A stretch of 64,000 nucleotides of DNA from Allocatelliglobosispora scoriae (lineage in GTDB: Bacteria; Actinomycetota; Actinomycetes; Mycobacteriales; Micromonosporaceae), in assembly GCF_014204945.1 (NCBI RefSeq), contig NZ_JACHMN010000003.1, positions 2,790,001-2,854,000 of the forward strand, read 5' to 3'. The stretch's first letter is position 1, and every line of letters starts with the position of its first letter. The notes beneath the pieces were generated by a model. That model had not been told where the DNA came from. It searched no databases and saw nothing but the letters and a program-made list of their open reading frames with translations. The translations under genes were made by a program, and so were the position numbers. Of this stretch, positions 34,339 through 41,084 are shown one piece after another.

Positions 34339-34572
34339 TCACCGGGTGACGGTCGGGGCGGGGGAGAGCCGGGAACCCCGGCTGAGGTCCGTGCAGTTGA
34401 CGTAGCTGTTCTTGACGTGCGCCGGGATGTGGTCGACGTGCTCGGCCGCCGGGCGAATGCTCGGCGGAGGCGTGAGCCGCCTGCTGCGGGCCTCGTTGCA
34501 CGTGGGGTAGGTCGTCTTGACGTGGCTGGGGATGTGCTCGACCTGCTCAGCCGCGAGCGTCGTCAGGGGCAT
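34339..34572 (-). CDS. putative precursor peptide 2 (two tandem units)
   Basis: A 77-residue peptide, ATG with AGGAG eight bases upstream. It has two units: EQVEHIPSHVKTTYPTC with a tail ending LTPPP, and EHVDHIPAHVKNSYVNC with a tail ending LSPAP. Both tails are basic with the pattern C-x(7,8)-R-L-[TS]-P-x-P. Each unit holds three or so His residues, one Lys, one Tyr and one Cys, all conserved with peptide 1. The stop lies 10 bp before the JmjC gene, and the Shine-Dalgarno of that gene overlaps this stop, so they are co-translated. A substrate-enzyme pair is the natural reading (inference). Confidence 0.8.
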   Translation of the reverse strand: MPLTTLAAEQVEHIPSHVKTTYPTCNEARSRRLTPPPSIRPAAEHVDHIPAHVKNSYVNCTDLSRGSRLSPAPTVTR

Positions 34573-34651
34573 GGAATTCTCCTGTCAGCGATGGGTCGTG
34601 TTCGACCCCTGCAGGTAACCGGGTCGCCGTCCCGTCCGGCCAGGGCGGTGC

Positions 34652-34669
34652 GTCCCGACCACCCGGGAC
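34652..34669. promoter_or_regulatory. inverted repeat GTCCCG-N6-CGGGAC
   Basis: Same half-sites as at 30429-30441, 80 bp upstream of peptide 2 and 71 bp upstream of the divergent dehydrogenase gene. A further GTCCCGTCCGG lies at 34629. Candidate shared operator of the peptide genes. Confidence 0.45.
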
Positions 34670-34739
34670 AGCAGTTGCCCTGCCGAGAAGGTGCGGTCGG
34701 CGTAGCCTGAGGGCACCACTACCCAGGAGAAGCGGACCG

Positions 34740-35801
34740 ATGCGCGCGCTGACCGTCGTACCCGAGCAGCCGAACTCCCTCGCCGTCACCGACGTGCCCG
34801 ACCCGGAGCCGGGCGACGGCGAGCTGCTCGTCGACGGCCTCGCCGTCGGCGTCTGCGGCACCGACCGGGAGATCGCCGCAGGTGACTACGGCTGGGCGCC
34901 CCCCGGCCGCGAGCGCCTCGTCATCGGCCACGAATCCCTCGGCCGGGTCCGGCACGCGCCCTCCGGCAGCGGCTTCGCCGCCGGAGACCTCGTCGTGGGA
35001 GTGGTCCGCCGCCCGGATCCGGCGCCGTGCGGCGCCTGCGCGCACGGTCAGTTCGACATGTGCCGCAACGGCGACTACACCGAGCGGGGCATCAAACAAC
35101 TCGACGGGTACGCCAGCCAGGCCTGGAACGTCGAGCCCGGCTATGCCGTCAAGCTCGACCCCGGCCTCGCCGAGGTCGGCGTGCTGATGGAGCCGACGAG
35201 CGTGGTGGCGAAGGCATGGGACGAGGTCGACAAGGTCGGTGCCCGGGCGTGGTTCCAGCCCCGGACCGCGCTCATCACCGGTGCCGGGCCGATCGGGCTG
35301 CTCGCGGCGCTGCTCGCCGTCCAGCGAGGTCTCGACGTGCACGTCCTGGATGTCGTGACCGACGGCCCCAAGCCGGCCCTGGTCCGGGACCTGGGCGCGA
35401 CCTTCCATAGTGGATCCATCGACGAGGTGGCTCGGGCGCTGCGGCCGGACGTGGTCATCGAGGCGACCGGGGTGGGTCCCGTCGTCTTCGGTGCGCTGGC
35501 CAACACCGCGCCGTTCGGGATCGTGTGCTTGACCGGAGTCTCGTCGGCGGGGCACAGCCTGACCGTCGACGCCGGTGAGCTCAACCGCAGCATCGTCCTG
35601 GAGAACGACGTGATCATCGGTTCGGTCAACGCCAACCTGTCGCACTACGCGGCGGCTGCGGACGCGCTGGCGCGGGCGGACATCGGGTGGCTGGGGCGGC
35701 TCATCACGCGCCGGGTGCCACTGGAGCGCTTCGCCGAGGCGTTCGCTCCGCGGCCCGGCGATGTCAAGGTCGTCCTCACCCTGGACGGGTCCGCTAGCTG
35801 A
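34740..35801 (+). CDS. glucose 1-dehydrogenase-like MDR enzyme
   Basis: A 353-residue medium-chain dehydrogenase. It has the catalytic-zinc Cys in VGVCGTDREI, His-Glu in IGHESLG, a structural-zinc-like Cys cluster (CGACAHGQFDMC), MEPTSVVAKAWDE, and the cofactor motif ITGAGPIGLLAALLA. The order and GxxxEP-type wording match archaeal/actinobacterial glucose dehydrogenases, which oxidise glucose to gluconolactone with NAD(P). AGGAG lies eight bases before the ATG. It is divergent from peptide 2. A functional tie is not supported beyond location. Confidence 0.88.
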   Translation: MRALTVVPEQPNSLAVTDVPDPEPGDGELLVDGLAVGVCGTDREIAAGDYGWAPPGRERLVIGHESLGRVRHAPSGSGFAAGDLVVGVVRRPDPAPCGACAHGQFDMCRNGDYTERGIKQLDGYASQAWNVEPGYAVKLDPGLAEVGVLMEPTSVVAKAWDEVDKVGARAWFQPRTALITGAGPIGLLAALLAVQRGLDVHVLDVVTDGPKPALVRDLGATFHSGSIDEVARALRPDVVIEATGVGPVVFGALANTAPFGIVCLTGVSSAGHSLTVDAGELNRSIVLENDVIIGSVNANLSHYAAAADALARADIGWLGRLITRRVPLERFAEAFAPRPGDVKVVLTLDGSAS

Positions 35802-35817
35802 CCGGGTGCGTTCTTCT

Positions 35818-35898
35818 GCAAGATCGCGTTCATTCCCGGAAGTAGTCCCCTCAGGGCATGTCGGTAGGCCTTACTTCCGGGAAGAAGCGCGATCTTGC
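35818..35898. repeat. GATC-type palindromic repeat (copy 3), probable terminator
   Basis: Arms 35818-35845 and 35871-35898 pair at 24 of 28 positions. The 73-nt core is an inverted copy of the element at 33228-33300. It starts 17 bp past the dehydrogenase stop and probably ends that transcript. Confidence 0.75.
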
Positions 35899-35956
35899 GT
35901 TGCCCGGAGTCCCCGCGAGTCCGGAAATCGGTTGCCAGCCGGGTTACGGTCAGCCT

Positions 35957-36856
35957 GTGCTGATCCGAGAAACCAAGCTCGCCGATGTCGCCGGGATGGA
36001 CCGCATCCGGCGGTCGATCGAGCCGTGGCATGTCGCCACCGTCGAGACGCAGGAGCTCTGGTTCGAGGGCAACCCGCCCGAGGCGCAGGTGTTCCGCGTG
36101 TGCGTGCCGTCCGACGAGGGCCTCGACGCCTACGTCTGGGGCAAGCGCGACCTCTACGCGGACAAGCCCGGCGCCACGATCGCGAGCCTCGGCGTCTACC
36201 CCACCGCCAGGGGCAGAGGCCTGGGCACCGCGCTGTACGACCAGGCCGAGGCCTACCTGCGCTCGATCGGCGCCACCCAGGTCCAGATCACCGTGATGGA
36301 CGACCCGGCGTCGCTGGCCTTCGCCACGGCGCGCGGGTTCGAGCTCGGTGCCACGAACCGCTTCATCTCGGTCGACCCGCGGGTGCTGCCGCCGCTGCCG
36401 CCGACCCCGCCCGGCGTGACGCTGATGACGGCCCGCGAATGCGGTCCGGAGGCCTGGCACGCCGTGGTCGACCTCGCCGCCCGCGACGAGCCCGGCGACG
36501 TGCCCTTCGGGGGCATGCCCTACGCCGACTGGCTGATCATGGACTGGCCGACCATCGACCGCGACCTCAGCATCATCGCCTTCGTCGACGGCGCCCCGGC
36601 CGCCACCACCGCGCTGAACGCCAACTACGCCACCGGCAAGGCGATGTCGGCGGGTTCGGACTGCCTGCGCGAGTTCCGCGGGCGGGGACTGGTGAAGCTC
36701 ATCAAGTCGGTCTCGCTGCGGGCCGCCGCCGAGGCCGGGATCACGACCGCCTTCACCGGTAACGACCTGGTCAACGCGCCGATGCGGGCCATCAACGCCT
36801 GGCTCGGCTATGAGTTCGTCGGCGCCAACCGGTCCGCCGTCAAGCTGCTGGCCTAA
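35957..36856 (+). CDS. tandem-domain GNAT acetyltransferase
   Basis: A 299-residue protein with two GNAT-fold halves. The N-terminal half has the acetyl-CoA loop in LGVYPTARGRGLGTALYDQAEAYL (about 80-105). The C-terminal half has CLREFRGRGLVKLIKSVSLRAA, a weaker match, and NAPMRAINAWLGYEFVG. Such double GNATs include mycothiol-synthase-like and antibiotic-modifying enzymes; the acceptor here is unknown. The GTG start follows a TACGGT box by six bases, which suggests a leaderless mRNA. The stop overlaps that of the convergent hemoglobin gene by four bases. Confidence 0.85.
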   Translation: MLIRETKLADVAGMDRIRRSIEPWHVATVETQELWFEGNPPEAQVFRVCVPSDEGLDAYVWGKRDLYADKPGATIASLGVYPTARGRGLGTALYDQAEAYLRSIGATQVQITVMDDPASLAFATARGFELGATNRFISVDPRVLPPLPPTPPGVTLMTARECGPEAWHAVVDLAARDEPGDVPFGGMPYADWLIMDWPTIDRDLSIIAFVDGAPAATTALNANYATGKAMSAGSDCLREFRGRGLVKLIKSVSLRAAAEAGITTAFTGNDLVNAPMRAINAWLGYEFVGANRSAVKLLA

Positions 36857-37311
36857 CCGGTCCAGGGCGGGGTCTGGTTCCAGCCCCATCGGGGCACGTC
36901 GGCCGCCTGCACCGGCGGCGGGTCGTCGCCGGAGTAGACGAGCGCCATCCGCGTACCCCACTCGATGTAATAGGCGAAGACGGCCCGGAACTCGGGGTCG
37001 GCCGGGAGGCCGGCTTCGTCGGCCGCGTCCATCAGCAGGGTGACCCAGCGGCGGCGCTGCGCTTCGGTGATGCCGCGACCGAGGTGCTTGGTGGCCATGT
37101 GCGCATGGCCACCAAGCTCTTGCGTGTATCTCGCCGGACCGCCGAAGACCTCGGCGAGCCAGACGGCGACGTGCTCGGCGTGCTGCTCGTCCATCTCGGC
37201 GAAGACCGGCGCGAGCAGCGGATCCTGCCTGACCCGGGTGTAGAAGACGGTGGTCAGCCGGCCGAAGGCGGCGTCACCGCCGGCCCAGTCGAAGATGGAC
37301 GGTGTCGGCAT
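36853..37311 (-). CDS. group II truncated hemoglobin
   Basis: A 152-residue 2/2 hemoglobin of the GlbO/group II type. FDWAGGDAAFGRLTTVFYTRVRQDPLLAPVF is the A-B-C-helix start. HAEHVAVWLAEVFGGPARYTQ and GGHAHMATKHLGRGIT hold the E/F region with the proximal-His segment. RRRWVTLLMDAADEAGLP and the G/H helices follow. Heme proteins of this group bind O2 or NO. The ATG shares its A with the TGA of the upstream RHH-like gene (TGATG), a coupled pair. A perfect 13-bp inverted repeat (37086-37098/37105-37117) falls inside the coding region. Confidence 0.92.
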   Translation of the reverse strand: MPTPSIFDWAGGDAAFGRLTTVFYTRVRQDPLLAPVFAEMDEQHAEHVAVWLAEVFGGPARYTQELGGHAHMATKHLGRGITEAQRRRWVTLLMDAADEAGLPADPEFRAVFAYYIEWGTRMALVYSGDDPPPVQAADVPRWGWNQTPPWTG

Positions 37312-37847
37312 CAGCTCTCCTGTGGCGGTGCGTCCGGACCCTGCGCCCGGACCCGCTTGACCTGCTCCAACGAGTCTCGCAGGTCACCGAGCCAGGTGTC
37401 GGCGTTCGACTGCACGAGCCGGACGCACCAGACGAGCGCGTCGCTGCGGCTGCGGGCGACTCCGGCCTCGACCAGCGTGTCGAGAACCTTGCGCTCCTGC
37501 TGGCGCAGGCGGGTCATGACCGGCGCGGAGACGTTGGTGAAGATCGCCGTCCGCTCGCCGCAGGTGACACCCCAGGAGACCTTGCGGCCGAAACGCTGCT
37601 CGGCCTCCTGCGCGACGGCCATGCGCTGCCCTCGGGTCCGCTCCCGGAACTCGCCGATCCGGCCCTCGGCCGCCGCCGTGCGCTCGACCTCGGACGTGCC
37701 GTCGGCGAGCGCGGGCTCGGCGATGCGGCCGATGACGGTGATCTCCTCGCGGTCGACGGTGACCTCGGTCAACTCGGTGTAGACGTCGTCGGGCAGGCGG
37801 CCGGCGAACCAGCCGCGCAGCTCCTCGATAACCTCGGGTGTAATCAT
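37311..37847 (-). CDS. conserved protein with RHH-like C-terminal segment
   Basis: A 178-residue cytoplasmic protein I do not recognise as a named family. The C-terminal part VMTRLRQQERKVLDTLVEAGVARSRSDALVWCVRLVQSN looks like a ribbon-helix-helix DNA-binding unit (strand, then two helices with the GVARSRSDAL turn). The N-terminal part is mixed alpha/beta. The start is ATG 37847, where a cluster of TAATCATGATTA-type repeats overlaps the initiation region, consistent with autorepression. It is first in an operon with the truncated hemoglobin. Confidence 0.72.
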   Translation of the reverse strand: MITPEVIEELRGWFAGRLPDDVYTELTEVTVDREEITVIGRIAEPALADGTSEVERTAAAEGRIGEFRERTRGQRMAVAQEAEQRFGRKVSWGVTCGERTAIFTNVSAPVMTRLRQQERKVLDTLVEAGVARSRSDALVWCVRLVQSNADTWLGDLRDSLEQVKRVRAQGPDAPPQES

Positions 37848-37863
37848 GTAATCATGATTACAC
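37838..37863. promoter_or_regulatory. inverted/direct repeat cluster over the RHH-like gene start
   Basis: GTGTAATCAT (37838-37847) and ATGATTACAC (37854-37863) are exact inverted repeats six bases apart. They overlap TAATCATGATTA palindromes and an ATGATTAC direct repeat. The element covers the start codon and is A+T-rich amid high-GC DNA. It is a good operator candidate for the RHH-like protein. Confidence 0.6.
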
Positions 37864-37946
37864 CGGGGGAGTGCTGTCGCCAACGGTGTTCGCTGAGGGA
37901 GGAAGCGAGCGGAGAAAGATGATCAATAATGTGGCACCATGCCCAC

Positions 37947-38465
37947 ATGACCTGGACTGCACCTCACGTCACTCGACCCGGCGGCTCGCTGAACGCTCCC
38001 GAGCCGGAGATGCTGCGCGGCATGCTCGACTACTACCGGGCGACGCTCCTGTTCAAGTGCGCCGGGCTCACCGGCGAGCAGCTCGCCCTGCGCTCGGTCC
38101 CCGGTTCGTCGCTGTCGCTGCTGGGCCTGCTCCGCCACCTGGCGAAGGTCGAGCGCATCTGGTTCCGGCGCCGGTTCCGCAGCGAGTGGGTCCCGATGCT
38201 CTACTCGACCCCCGAGCACCGCGACGCCGACTTCGACGACCTCGACCCGGCCCAGGCGCAGGCCGCCTATGAGCTGCTGGTCGAGGAGTCGGAGCTGGCC
38301 CGCAAGGCCGTCGAGGGCGAGTCGCTCGACAGCGTCTTCATCGACGACGACGGCGACGAGATCTCCCTGCGCTTCGTCTTCACGCACATGATCGCCGAGT
38401 ACGCCCGCCACGACGGCCACGCTGACCTGCTGCGCCAGGGCATCGACGGGGTGACCGGGGCATAG
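37947..38465 (+). CDS. DinB-family (DUF664) protein
   Basis: A 172-residue four-helix-bundle protein of the DinB/DUF664 type. The bundle includes LDYYRATLLFKCAGLTGEQLALR, SLLGLLRHLAKVERIWFRRRF with the metal His, and FVFTHMIAEYARHDGHADLLRQ with the second and third His ligands. In actinomycetes this group includes mycothiol-dependent transferases. I chose ATG 37947 because the family normally starts MTWTAP; ATG 37929 is an alternative. It is divergent from the RHH-like gene. Confidence 0.88.
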   Translation: MTWTAPHVTRPGGSLNAPEPEMLRGMLDYYRATLLFKCAGLTGEQLALRSVPGSSLSLLGLLRHLAKVERIWFRRRFRSEWVPMLYSTPEHRDADFDDLDPAQAQAAYELLVEESELARKAVEGESLDSVFIDDDGDEISLRFVFTHMIAEYARHDGHADLLRQGIDGVTGA

Positions 38466-38487
38466 TGCCGATGTAACAATCGTCGAT

Positions 38488-39048
38488 ATGAAGCTCATGG
38501 ATGCAACGAAGCGTCTGCTGCTCGTGATCGGCCTCGCGGCCGCCACCGTGGTCGCCGTGCCGGTCGCGGCGTCGGCTGCGGTGATCTGCGGCGGGAGCGC
38601 GGTTCCGGCCGGATATGTGATCATCGCGAACATCCACTCGTCGGGCTGTGCCGGATCGGGGATCAACGCGGTCCAGGCCGAGCTGCCCTACGAGGGTGCG
38701 CTGATCTGCGGCAACTCGATCCTGCCGACGGGCTGGGTGGTGACCGGCAACGTCTACTCGTCGCCGTGCACCGGGTCCAGCCCCAACGCGCGCCGGCTGC
38801 AGCAGCCGTTCAACGGCGTACTGGTCTGCGGGAACTCGACCGTGCCGACCGGCTGGGTGGTCACGGCCAACACCTACTCCGGACCGTGTACGGGGGTCAG
38901 CCCCAATGCCCGCCAGCTGCAGCTGCCCTACAACGGGGTGCTCGTCTGCGCGAACTCGCCGATCCCCGTGGGGTGGACGGTGACCGGATCGGGTTACACC
39001 TCGGGCTGCGGGAGCAGCAACCCCAACGCCAAGGTGCTATGGCACTGA
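38488..39048 (+). CDS. secreted protein of four Cys-containing tandem repeats
   Basis: A 186-residue secreted protein: signal peptide (LLLVIGLAAATVVAVPVAASAA) and four repeats of about 38 residues. The pattern is [VI]C-G-N-S-x-[VIL]-P-T-G-W-V-V-T-x-N-x-Y-S-x-P-C-T-G-x-S-P-N-A-x-x-L. Each repeat holds two Cys about 20 residues apart, likely one disulfide each, with a GWVVT strand. I do not recognise the family. A bead-like beta structure on the cell surface or in the medium is plausible. Confidence 0.78.
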   Translation: MKLMDATKRLLLVIGLAAATVVAVPVAASAAVICGGSAVPAGYVIIANIHSSGCAGSGINAVQAELPYEGALICGNSILPTGWVVTGNVYSSPCTGSSPNARRLQQPFNGVLVCGNSTVPTGWVVTANTYSGPCTGVSPNARQLQLPYNGVLVCANSPIPVGWTVTGSGYTSGCGSSNPNAKVLWH

Positions 39049-39108
39049 TCGGCTGAGACCGGTGCCGGTGTGTGCTGCCACCGGTGCCGGTCCTGGCACC
39101 ATTGCCTG

Positions 39109-40098
39109 GTGAACCACACCTCGATCGGTCGGAGGGCGGTGCTCGGCATGGCGCTCGGAGCGCTCGGCGGCTGCGCGGCCCTGTCACCCGGCGAGCCGAC
39201 CCCGCCCACCGACCCGGCGCCGAGTCCGACGCCCACGCCCGACCGCTTCCAGCAGCAGCTCGCCGCCGCGACCCGCCTGGTCGCCACCGCGCCGGGAGTG
39301 CTCGGCATCGTCGTCCGGGACCGGGTCGAGGGCACCTCCTGGCGAGCGGGGCGGACCGACCACCCGACCTGGACCGCTTCGACGATCAAGCTGGCGATCG
39401 CGACCGGGCTGCTCGAACGCGCCCGCGCCGGGGAGATCACCCTGGACGCGAAGGCCCGGGGGCAGATCGCCGACATGCTCGACTTCTCGTCCGACCCCGC
39501 CGCCACGGCGCTGTGGAACCGCTACGGCCGCGACAGCCAGGTCCCCCGGTTCCGGCGCTACTACGGCATGACCGGGCTGACCTTCGTCGACGGCTTCGCC
39601 CGCAGCTGGGGCCACATGAAGTGCACCACCGAGGACCTGCTGAAACTAATCATCCACGTCCTGACCGAGCTGCACCCGCAGGACCGCGCGGTCCTCGTGG
39701 ACGGCATGCGGACAGTCGGGCCGATCCAGCGCTGGGGCGTCTGGGCGGCGGGCAGCGACCTGCGGCCGGGGACGAAGAACGGCTGGTCCATCGAGCCCGA
39801 CGGCGGCAGGAAACACTGGGTCACCAACACGGTCGGCTTCGCCGGACCCGACGAGCGCTACGCCGTCGCCGCCATGCTCGATCTGCCCGCCGGGCGGACG
39901 ATCGGCGACGGCGTGCACGCGGTCAGCGACGTGATCGCCACGGTCTTCGGCGCCCCGGTCCCGGCCCCCGGTCGTCGTACCCGATCCCAGCACCGGTCTC
40001 TGACGCTCAGGCATCAGGCGGTCGGGCGGGGGAGGGCCCCTTCGATGAGGGCCACCGCGGCCCGTGGGTCGTCGACCTGCACGATGAGCCGTGCGTAG
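39109..40098 (+). CDS. class A beta-lactamase-like serine hydrolase, lipoprotein
   Basis: A 329-residue exported protein. RRAVLGMALGALGGC combines a twin-arginine-like start with a lipobox ending in Cys, so it should be a lipoprotein. A Pro/Thr linker follows. The hydrolase domain has the catalytic STIK (TASTIKLAIATGLL), an SxN-like DFSSDPAATALWN and KNGW for the KTG triad. The missing Glu166-type loop is unclear, so beta-lactamase activity is not assured. GTG 39109 is the likely start. The C-terminal 28 residues read into the convergent gene and may be an extension without function. Confidence 0.8.
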   Translation: MNHTSIGRRAVLGMALGALGGCAALSPGEPTPPTDPAPSPTPTPDRFQQQLAAATRLVATAPGVLGIVVRDRVEGTSWRAGRTDHPTWTASTIKLAIATGLLERARAGEITLDAKARGQIADMLDFSSDPAATALWNRYGRDSQVPRFRRYYGMTGLTFVDGFARSWGHMKCTTEDLLKLIIHVLTELHPQDRAVLVDGMRTVGPIQRWGVWAAGSDLRPGTKNGWSIEPDGGRKHWVTNTVGFAGPDERYAVAAMLDLPAGRTIGDGVHAVSDVIATVFGAPVPAPGRRTRSQHRSLTLRHQAVGRGRAPSMRATAARGSSTCTMSRA

Positions 40099-40376
40099 CG
40101 TTCGTCGTGCAACTCGATGACGATGGCCTTGGCAGCGTCGCGGACGTCCCAGAAGATGCGCTCCCCGTCGAGGTGGAACGTTCCGGCGGTGATGACGCCG
40201 GGCACGTGGGCGCCGGGCGCGCGGATGCCCTTCGGCTCGTGGATCACGCCGGGGTCGGCGGTGGCGCCGCGGACGTTGGCCAGCGGGATCTCCAGGCGGC
40301 TCTTGAGCGCCCAGAGCTTGTCCAGCCCTGCTATCTCGACGACCAGGGTCTCGTTGTCGATGTGGATCTGTGCCAT
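40014..40376 (-). CDS. hypothetical protein, small beta-rich
   Basis: A 120-residue cytoplasmic protein I cannot name. It is strand-rich (IHIDNETLVVEIAGLDKLWALKSRLEIPLANVRGA, FHLDGERIFWDVRDAAKAIVIEL) and may have a PH-like fold. GAGGAG precedes the ATG. It follows a TetR gene by 16 bp and is in its operon, so the TetR presumably controls it. It overlaps the 3' end of the convergent beta-lactamase-like gene by 85 bp. Confidence 0.78.
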   Translation of the reverse strand: MAQIHIDNETLVVEIAGLDKLWALKSRLEIPLANVRGATADPGVIHEPKGIRAPGAHVPGVITAGTFHLDGERIFWDVRDAAKAIVIELHDERYARLIVQVDDPRAAVALIEGALPRPTA

Positions 40377-40392
40377 GGATGCTCCTCGGTGT

Positions 40393-40923
40393 TCAGGTGC
40401 GGTGGATCCGGTCGAGCAGGGAGGTGCCGGCCCCGGCGGTCCCGGCGCCGGCCCGGGCCCGCATGCGCAGGCCGAGCAGGGTCGCGACGAGTGTGTAGGC
40501 CGACCCTGCGGGTGTGTCGCCGCCGATCGCGACGGCTGCGGCGGCGTCGAGGTCGCGCATGCCGCGGTCGACCTCCGCGGCGACCTCGGCGTCGACCGGA
40601 GCACGCTCGACCAGGGCGAGCAGCAGCAGGTCCAGGTCCGGGTCGCCGTCGATCGCGGAGAAGGCGTCCCGCAGTGCCCGCGCCGGGTCGGGGGCTGCGG
40701 CGATCGTCGCCGCCACTGGGCGGACCTGATGCTCCAGGTGCCACCGCAGGGCGGCCAGGTAGAGGCCCCGCTTGCTGCCGAAGACCTTGTAGAGGCTGTT
40801 GCGGTGCACCCCGAGGTGCACCACCAGGTCGTCGACGGAGACTCCGTCGTAGGCCCGGTCGGCGAACAGGCTCGCCGCCGCTCGGATCGCCTCGCCCTCG
40901 TCGAATGCTCTCGGACGGCCCAT
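40393..40923 (-). CDS. TetR-family transcriptional regulator
   Basis: A 176-residue repressor. Residues 1-50 are the TetR HTH (EAIRAAASLFADRAYDGVSVDDLVVHLGVHRNSLYKVFGSKRGLYLAA is read across it). The rest is an Ala/Leu-rich ligand domain. The ATG lies seven bases after a TTAGGG -10 box, so the mRNA is probably leaderless. The TTGACT -35 box sits in the operator repeats, which points to autorepression. It is followed by the small beta-rich protein gene in the same transcript. Confidence 0.92.
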   Translation of the reverse strand: MGRPRAFDEGEAIRAAASLFADRAYDGVSVDDLVVHLGVHRNSLYKVFGSKRGLYLAALRWHLEHQVRPVAATIAAAPDPARALRDAFSAIDGDPDLDLLLLALVERAPVDAEVAAEVDRGMRDLDAAAAVAIGGDTPAGSAYTLVATLLGLRMRARAGAGTAGAGTSLLDRIHRT

Positions 40924-40930
40924 GGAAGGA

Positions 40931-40971
40931 CCCTAACCCTTTCGGGAACGATCAGTCAAGAACGATCGTTC
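40931..40971 (-). promoter_or_regulatory. TetR promoter with operator palindrome
   Basis: On the minus strand TTGACT (40959-40954) and TTAGGG (40936-40931) are 17 bp apart. GAACGATCGTTC (40960-40971) is an exact 12-bp palindrome, and a second GGAACGATC half-site lies at 40945-40953. It may also serve the divergent flavoprotein gene. Confidence 0.7.
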
Positions 40972-41084
40972 CTTAATTGGGCGGCGTTTCCGACGACACA
41001 GTGTCCGGAAGGTTACTCGCAGGTCGCGAGCGCGCGATTATCGTTGCGCACCAAGACATGTGGCATCGGACCAGGGGAGCAGTC

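Noticed and set aside
37086-37117. Inverted repeat inside the hemoglobin gene as an operator or terminator
   Set aside because: It encodes the conserved HAHMATKHLG segment, so it is explained by protein constraint and codon choice; noted only.
38488-39048. Four-repeat protein as a modified-peptide precursor
   Set aside because: It has a signal peptide and full-length folded-looking repeats, with no modifying enzyme beside it, so a structural secreted protein is more likely.
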